DNA from: a virus
IMG/VR virus record: IMGVR_UViG_3300045141_000085
Span: 1 to 26,457 of that record
Reading direction: 5' to 3' (one strand)
Length of the DNA stretch: 26,457 nucleotides
The position numbers and the translations under genes were made by a program. The notes beneath the pieces are model-generated. The model was not told the origin of the DNA, did no database searches, and saw only the letters and a list, made by a program, of their open reading frames with translations. Positions 23,354-26,457 of the stretch are shown piece by piece. How positions within the stretch are numbered: position 1 is the stretch's first letter; every line of letters begins with the position of its first letter.

Positions 23354-23572
23354 CTAGGCCTTCGCCCCTCGCTTGGCTTCGTTCTCGCGCCGCCGCTTCT
23401 CGATCAGGAGTTCCTCGACCACCGAGCGCCGACCCAGTTCGTAGTTGAACGTCGCCAGTTCCTCGCTCAAGACCGGGGCCGTCATGCACGGGGCCGGGCA
23501 CTTGCGCGCGAGCAGTTCGGCCATCGAGACCAGCGTTTCCATCGGCACGTCATCGTAAGTCGCAAACGGCAT
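23354..23572 (-). CDS. Hypothetical protein (72 aa) upstream of portal
   Basis: ATG 23572 to TAG 23354-23356, immediately before the portal start. The 72-aa product is helical and charged: a DVPMETLVSMAELLARKCPA part with two Cys (C25, C29), then NYELGRRSVVEELLIEKRRR and a basic end. It overlaps the preceding gene by 23 nt. Small proteins of this size commonly precede podovirus portals but their role is unknown. A coiled-coil or portal-assembly helper role would be speculation. Confidence 0.55.
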   Translation of the reverse strand: MPFATYDDVPMETLVSMAELLARKCPAPCMTAPVLSEELATFNYELGRRSVVEELLIEKRRRENEAKRGAKA

Positions 23573-23972
23573 ACCGCCTCCTCAGCCAGCGGAACAGACC
23601 CGCCGGCGTCCTGATCCTCGCCGGGACAACGATCCCGGCCTGCGCCAGCATCTCGGCGGTCAATCCTACACAGTCATCGGCCCAGCGTGCGCCGGCTCCA
23701 AGCAGGTATTTCTTCCAGGCGCCCGCCGTCGGGTACTCGCCCATGCTCCGGATCGGGAACGCGACCGTCGGCCCCGACACCGCGATGCCGAGCAACCGGC
23801 CCGGATTGGCCCGCACGAACACCTCTTCCCGGATGATCGAGACCCGCTTCCAGTTCCGGTCCAGCACGTACCCGGCGCTGCACGGGCAGCAGTGCGTGAT
23901 CGCCGACAGCGACAGGCACCGCAGCGTCAGCGTCCGCCAGTGCAGTTTGGGCTTGACGAAGAACACGATCAC
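23550..23972 (-). CDS. Putative permuted papain-fold (NlpC/P60-like) protein
   Basis: The 140-aa product from GTG 23972 has an N-terminal hydrophobic segment and ends WADDCVGLTAEMLAQAGI, then RIRTPAGLFRWLRRR. The ending resembles a small phage family with (D/T)C-(V/G)-x-x-x-x-x-x-L-G-x-x-x-P-x-x-x-TP-x-x-L-(F/Y)-x-x-L, thought to be a circularly permuted papain-fold peptidase or amidase whose catalytic Cys lies near the C-terminus. The earlier His (ITHC) and a VSII-EE-like strand fit the expected order His then Cys, but the His assignment is uncertain. It is the first gene of the head operon, and the 17-bp gap to the divergent gene leaves no room for a normal leader. Treat the fold as a hypothesis. 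Confidence 0.5.
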   Translation of the reverse strand: MIVFFVKPKLHWRTLTLRCLSLSAITHCCPCSAGYVLDRNWKRVSIIREEVFVRANPGRLLGIAVSGPTVAFPIRSMGEYPTAGAWKKYLLGAGARWADDCVGLTAEMLAQAGIVVPARIRTPAGLFRWLRRRYAVCDLR

Positions 23973-23982
23973 GGTTTAGCAT
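23953..23982 (+). promoter_or_regulatory. Candidate sigma70-like promoter for the plus-strand accessory operon
   Basis: TTGACG (23953-23958) is followed, after 18 nt, by TAGCAT (23977-23982). Both are close to consensus (5/6 and 4/6). The predicted start falls at about 23989-23990, i.e. on the ATG of the next gene, which has no ribosome binding site. The same bases read TATGCT on the minus strand, so the region could serve both directions. Confidence 0.45.
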
Positions 23983-23989
23983 ACCGGTC

Positions 23990-24274
23990 ATGAGCACCAC
24001 CACCCTCGGCAAGGCCAGCCGCATCAGCCCCACGGAGGGATGGCAGGACCCGCCCGAGCCGGTCCAGCCAAGCCCGCGCGTCTACCAGAGAACGGGCAAG
24101 CCGGAAAAGCACTCGCCGATGAAGCGATCCGAACAGGATACAAAATACTGCCTGGACTGCGGGATTCCCCACTTCCACAAGGGGGCGTACTGCGGCGGGT
24201 GCTCGCCGAAGCACATCAAGAAACCGACAAGCCCGTGGAAGCATCTGCGCGAGGGGCTTGACAAGGACGAGTAG
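23990..24274 (+). CDS. Putative zinc-ribbon protein (94 aa)
   Basis: The 94-aa product has a disordered, Pro/Ser-rich N-terminal half (SPTEGWQDPPEPVQPSPR) and a C-terminal metal-binding-like motif CLDCGIPHFHKGAYCGGC (C-x2-C...C-x2-C with His residues between), followed by a basic tail (KHIKKPTSPWKHLREG). The motif suggests zinc binding and possibly DNA or protein binding. The ATG has no Shine-Dalgarno sequence, and the promoter candidate upstream would give a leaderless mRNA. It is the first gene of the accessory operon that ends in a methyltransferase. No family is recognised. Confidence 0.55.
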   Translation: MSTTTLGKASRISPTEGWQDPPEPVQPSPRVYQRTGKPEKHSPMKRSEQDTKYCLDCGIPHFHKGAYCGGCSPKHIKKPTSPWKHLREGLDKDE

Positions 24275-24286
24275 AGCCGGTACAAA
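24258..24286 (+). promoter_or_regulatory. Sigma70-like promoter upstream of the 105-aa gene
   Basis: A perfect TTGACA (24258-24263) is separated by 17 nt from TACAAA (24281-24286, 4/6 match to TATAAT). The -35 box lies in the last codons of the zinc-ribbon gene. The predicted transcript start (about 24292-24294) coincides with the left end of a 13-bp inverted repeat. Confidence 0.6.
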
Positions 24287-24294
24287 TCGATCGC

Positions 24295-24367
24295 TGATCC
24301 GTCCAGACCAGCACAACCCAGTCACGTATCGCACCCCCACATCTTGCCCTGATCTCTGGACGGATCA
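24295..24367 (+). repeat. Perfect 13-bp inverted repeat with 47-nt spacer
   Basis: TGATCCGTCCAGA (24295-24307) is the exact reverse complement of TCTGGACGGATCA (24355-24367). The 73-nt element starts right at the predicted transcription start and lies in the 133-nt non-coding gap before the 105-aa gene. In RNA it would form a closing helix of a structured 5' leader or small RNA. As DNA it could be a two-site operator. The internal 47 nt are C-rich with little own structure. No T-run follows, so it is not a simple terminator. Confidence 0.7.
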
Positions 24368-24407
24368 CCGGGGCGACGAAGTGGGTGGTGCTTTGCGCGG
24401 AGCGGTC

Positions 24408-24725
24408 ATGATCACTCTGGACCCGGCACGGCTCGAACGGATCTGGCATAAGTGCCCGGAGTTGAGGCCAGTCATAGACGGATCTCGGCTTGAGTACGGG
24501 TCGGTGCTTCATCTCGAATCGTGGTGCATTTCGTCCATAGGTCCAGAAAACTATGTCGGAGAATGCGGACCTGATCTTGCCGCCGCCCTGATCCGCGATC
24601 GGTGCGTGCTCTGGCTCATGGAGCGAGCCGACGACACCGGGAAATCGTTTCATTTCTGCCTGAAGCCAGACCCCACCAAAGCCCTCCTGCTCGCCGTCGA
24701 GGCCGCGCTGGGGATCACGGGATGA
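24408..24725 (+). CDS. Hypothetical protein (105 aa), start at internal ATG
   Basis: ATG 24408 is chosen because GGAG lies 5 nt before it and because the frame upstream of it is an uncharacteristic Arg/Pro-rich extension that overlaps the promoter and inverted repeat. The 105-aa product (MITLDPARLERIWHKCPELR, CGPDLAAALIRDRCVLWLME, then FHFCLKPDPTKALLLAVEAA) looks like a compact alpha/beta domain. No family is recognised. It overlaps the next gene by ATGA, and the operon continues through a Cys-rich small protein to a DNA methyltransferase. Confidence 0.6.
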   Translation: MITLDPARLERIWHKCPELRPVIDGSRLEYGSVLHLESWCISSIGPENYVGECGPDLAAALIRDRCVLWLMERADDTGKSFHFCLKPDPTKALLLAVEAALGITG

Positions 24726-24910
24726 CCGACCACATCCTCCACGACGACAGCGACGACGGCCGCAAGGTCAACCTGCTGGCCGCCATGCTGATCGACGGCG
24801 AGGTCTGCTGCTACTGTGGCAACGTGATCATCGGCTCGCCCTCCATCGCCTCCGCCGTCATCTGCAAACCCTGCTGGGAATACCAGACCGGAGAGAGGGG
24901 CGAGGAGTGA
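24722..24910 (+). CDS. Small zinc-ribbon-like protein (62 aa)
   Basis: ATG 24722 overlaps the preceding TGA (ATGA). The 62-aa product begins acidic (MTDHILHDDSDDGRKVNLLA) and contains a CCYCGN...ICKPC pattern (C-x2-C and C-x2-C separated by about 17 residues), a likely zinc ribbon. The next gene starts inside its stop (GTGA). It is coupled to a DNA methyltransferase, which may suggest a DNA-linked role, but no function is known. Confidence 0.55.
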   Translation: MTDHILHDDSDDGRKVNLLAAMLIDGEVCCYCGNVIIGSPSIASAVICKPCWEYQTGERGEE

Positions 24911-25965
24911 GCAGATACCGCCTCATCCACGGCGACGTTCGTGCGGTCCTGCCGACGCTGGAGGACGGCTCGGTCCATTGCTGCGTGACCAGCCCGCCGT
25001 ACTGGGGCCTGCGCGACTACGGGACGCCCGGTCAGATCGGCCTGGAAGCGACGCCCGATGAGTACGTGTCGGTGATGGTGGCGGTGTTCCGCGAGGTGCG
25101 GCGGGTTCTGCGGGACGATGGGACCGCGTGGGTGAATATGGGGGACGGGTACGCGGGCGGCGGTCATGGCGGCGGCGGTTCGTACGAGTCCGAACGCAAC
25201 TGTCGCAAGGGATCGGCCCGCGCCAACGGGGTCGTGCGTGAAGATTCGCCGCGTAATCGTGATGGTCTCGGCCGCGTGTCGGAGTGTAAGCCCAAAGACC
25301 TCATCGGCATGCCCTGGCTCCTCGCCTTCGCCCTCCGCGCCGACGACTGGTATCTCCGTTCTGACATCATCTGGCACAAGCCCAACCCGATGCCCGAGAG
25401 CGTCGCCGACCGGCCGACCAAAAGCCATGAATACATTTTCCTTCTCTCGAAGAGCGCGCGGTACTACTACGACGCGGAGGGGATCGCGGAACCCCTTGCG
25501 GAGTCAACAGAGAAAGACCGAATCGACGGCCACCTGTACCGCCGCGATGGACAGGTCGGAGGCGCGGACAAAGGCGGCGGTCGGCTGAGATCCCGCCTGA
25601 AGATGCCGCCCATTGGCGGGATCAAGCATGCAGAGAACGGGCACAATGGGACGCTCGTGGGCAATGAACCCGAATGGCCGGACGCTCGCAACAAGCGCAC
25701 GGTGTGGACCGTCGCAACCCAGCCGTTCCCCGAAGCCCACTTCGCCACCTTCCCCGAGAAGTTGATCGAGCCCTGCATCCTCGCGGGCTGCCCGGTCGGC
25801 GGGACGGTTTTGGACCCGTTCAACGGTGCGGCCACCACGGGAGTTGTGAGCCTGCGCCACGGGCGCAACTACATCGGCATCGACAACAACGCGGAGTACC
25901 TGGCGATGAGCGAGCGGAGGATGGAGAAGGTTGCCCCACTATTCACCGCGAGGGCCGGGGCATGA
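24907..25965 (+). CDS. Solitary DNA methyltransferase, beta class (N4-cytosine or N6-adenine)
   Basis: The 352-aa protein transfers a methyl group from S-adenosylmethionine to a DNA base. The catalytic motif IV TSPPYWGLRDYG is at 28-39. Then come the target-recognition and middle region (LIGMPWLLAFALRADDWYLR, SDIIWHKPNPMPESV, HEYIFLLSKSARYYYD), and the SAM-binding motif VLDPFNGAATTG is at 301-312 with NYIGIDNN at 321-328. The order IV then I marks the permuted beta class, and the SPPY form is typical of N4-cytosine enzymes, although some N6-adenine enzymes share it. The start is GTG 24907, overlapping the previous stop, with GAGGGG upstream. No restriction nuclease gene is near, so it probably protects phage DNA or modifies its expression. 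Confidence 0.92.
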   Translation: MSRYRLIHGDVRAVLPTLEDGSVHCCVTSPPYWGLRDYGTPGQIGLEATPDEYVSVMVAVFREVRRVLRDDGTAWVNMGDGYAGGGHGGGGSYESERNCRKGSARANGVVREDSPRNRDGLGRVSECKPKDLIGMPWLLAFALRADDWYLRSDIIWHKPNPMPESVADRPTKSHEYIFLLSKSARYYYDAEGIAEPLAESTEKDRIDGHLYRRDGQVGGADKGGGRLRSRLKMPPIGGIKHAENGHNGTLVGNEPEWPDARNKRTVWTVATQPFPEAHFATFPEKLIEPCILAGCPVGGTVLDPFNGAATTGVVSLRHGRNYIGIDNNAEYLAMSERRMEKVAPLFTARAGA

Positions 25966-26067
25966 GCAGGCGGCACCGAACAGCCCGGACTTCTTCGACT
26001 TCCATTTGGCCATCGCCGCAGAAATAGCGGCGTTGTTCGTTTTTGGATATGCAGGCCCGTCCGATTC

Positions 26068-26152
26068 GATCCGTTGCAGTCCCCCGGTCAGGGCCGATCA
26101 GCACGCCACACCCGCGACGGATTCCACAGCGGTGAGGCAGAAGCAACGGATC
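26068..26152. repeat. 10-bp perfect inverted repeat in the final non-coding stretch
   Basis: GATCCGTTGC (26068-26077) pairs with GCAACGGATC (26143-26152), spacer 65 nt. An 8-bp arm CCGATCAG (26094-26101) inside it can pair with CTGATCGG (26156-26163) just outside it. Confidence 0.55.
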
Positions 26153-26155
26153 TCC

Positions 26156-26255
26156 CTGATCGGCGAACAGGCAAGGCGCCAGGACCTCGGCTTCTGCGAC
26201 ACCCCGGCCACCTCCCGACGGCGGACTCTGGAAAGAAGGGTCCGTCTCCGATCAG
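26156..26255. repeat. 8-bp inverted repeat enclosing a hairpin
   Basis: CTGATCGG (26156-26163) pairs with CCGATCAG (26248-26255), and between them CGGACTC / GGGTCCG (26222-26244, one G-T pair, 9-nt loop) forms a hairpin. The same CCGATCAG also occurs at 26094-26101. Confidence 0.4.
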
Positions 26256-26457
26256 ATCCAATGGGCACGACAATAAGACCGGCGAACTCACCCCTACGAC
26301 CGGCCACCCAGCCAGGTGCATTCAACTGATCTCGTGCGATGGAGCCTCGCCCACTCGAAATGGTGAAACAGAGATCGTCGAAAACGAACCGCTCCTAACG
26401 AGGGAGCATGTTGATTTCGACCCCGAAGCGAAAATAAAAACGACAAGGGGACTCTGC

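Larger units (their letters stand above)
25966..26457. other. Non-coding stretch after the methyltransferase
   Basis: No gene is convincing in these 492 bases. A 21-codon frame begins at ATG 25962 (overlapping the methyltransferase stop as ATGA). A TTG-started frame 25931-26329 reads protein-like only at its start (NSPDFFDFHLAIAAEIAALF) and then becomes Arg/Pro-rich and uncharacteristic, so it is not called. The stretch holds several inverted repeats and becomes AT-richer towards the end. A GCTCC-taacgag-GGAGC hairpin lies near 26392-26408. Confidence 0.6.

Noticed and set aside
24258-24407. Upstream extension of the 105-aa gene
   Set aside because: The added 50 residues overlap a clear promoter and inverted repeat and look like random Arg/Pro/Thr-rich sequence. 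The ATG at 24408 has a good GGAG.
25931-26329. Possible gene after the methyltransferase
   Set aside because: Only a TTG start inside the methyltransferase, no ribosome binding site, and protein-like sequence only in the first third. A frameshifted remnant is possible but not shown.
26411-26450. Possible promoter TTGATT ... AAATAA near the window end
   Set aside because: The -10 match is poor in a locally AT-rich tract and the downstream gene is not visible.
1-26457. CRISPR array, tRNA or rRNA genes, insertion sequence or integrase
   Set aside because: Searched by eye on both strands: no regularly spaced repeats with unique spacers, no cloverleaf with a clear T-loop, no transposase or recombinase motifs.

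Overview
The window is a GC-rich fragment of a tailed double-stranded DNA phage with a T7-like (podovirus, short-tail) virion. No ribosomal, metabolic or other clearly cellular genes are present. The virion genes match the T7 set by motif, length and order: tail tubular proteins A and B (gp11, gp12 type), three internal virion proteins (gp14, gp15, gp16 type), a tail-appendage cluster, small and large terminase, portal, scaffold and major capsid protein. The host cannot be named from the sequence. The high GC and GC3 only suggest a GC-rich bacterium. No DNA or RNA polymerase, integrase or lysis gene was recognised, so the early/replication part of the genome is probably outside the window.

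Layout. (1) 28-10874, plus strand: a 58-aa small protein, then gp11-, gp12-, gp14-, gp15- and gp16-like genes, tightly packed and mostly overlapping, which build the tail tube and the ejected core. (2) 10874-14452, plus strand: six adsorption/tail-appendage or virion genes, ending in a LamG-like protein that carries ten tandem repeats of about 20 aa. (3) 14462-15368: three very small Met- or Lys-rich proteins, interrupted by an HNH endonuclease on the opposite strand. (4) 15365-17427, plus strand: putative small terminase and T7-type large terminase. (5) 23972-17378, minus strand: the head operon, running from a putative peptidase-like protein through a small protein, portal, small orphan, scaffold, AT-hook protein, two small proteins, major capsid and a capsid-adjacent protein. 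It ends at a clear intrinsic terminator, with one more small gene beyond it. (6) 23990-25965, plus strand: an accessory operon of two Cys-rich putative zinc-ribbon proteins, a 105-aa unknown and a solitary beta-class DNA methyltransferase. (7) 25966-26457: no convincing gene, but several inverted repeats.

The main oddity is architecture. In T7 the portal-scaffold-capsid block lies directly in front of gp11 on the same strand. Here that block sits behind the large terminase and is inverted, so the packaging and head genes are transcribed towards each other. Other points of interest are two related small orphan proteins in the head operon, duplicated beta-domains inserted in the gp12-like tail protein, a sigma70-like promoter followed at once by a perfect 13-bp inverted repeat (24258-24367), and a 17-bp divergent gap with an apparently leaderless gene.
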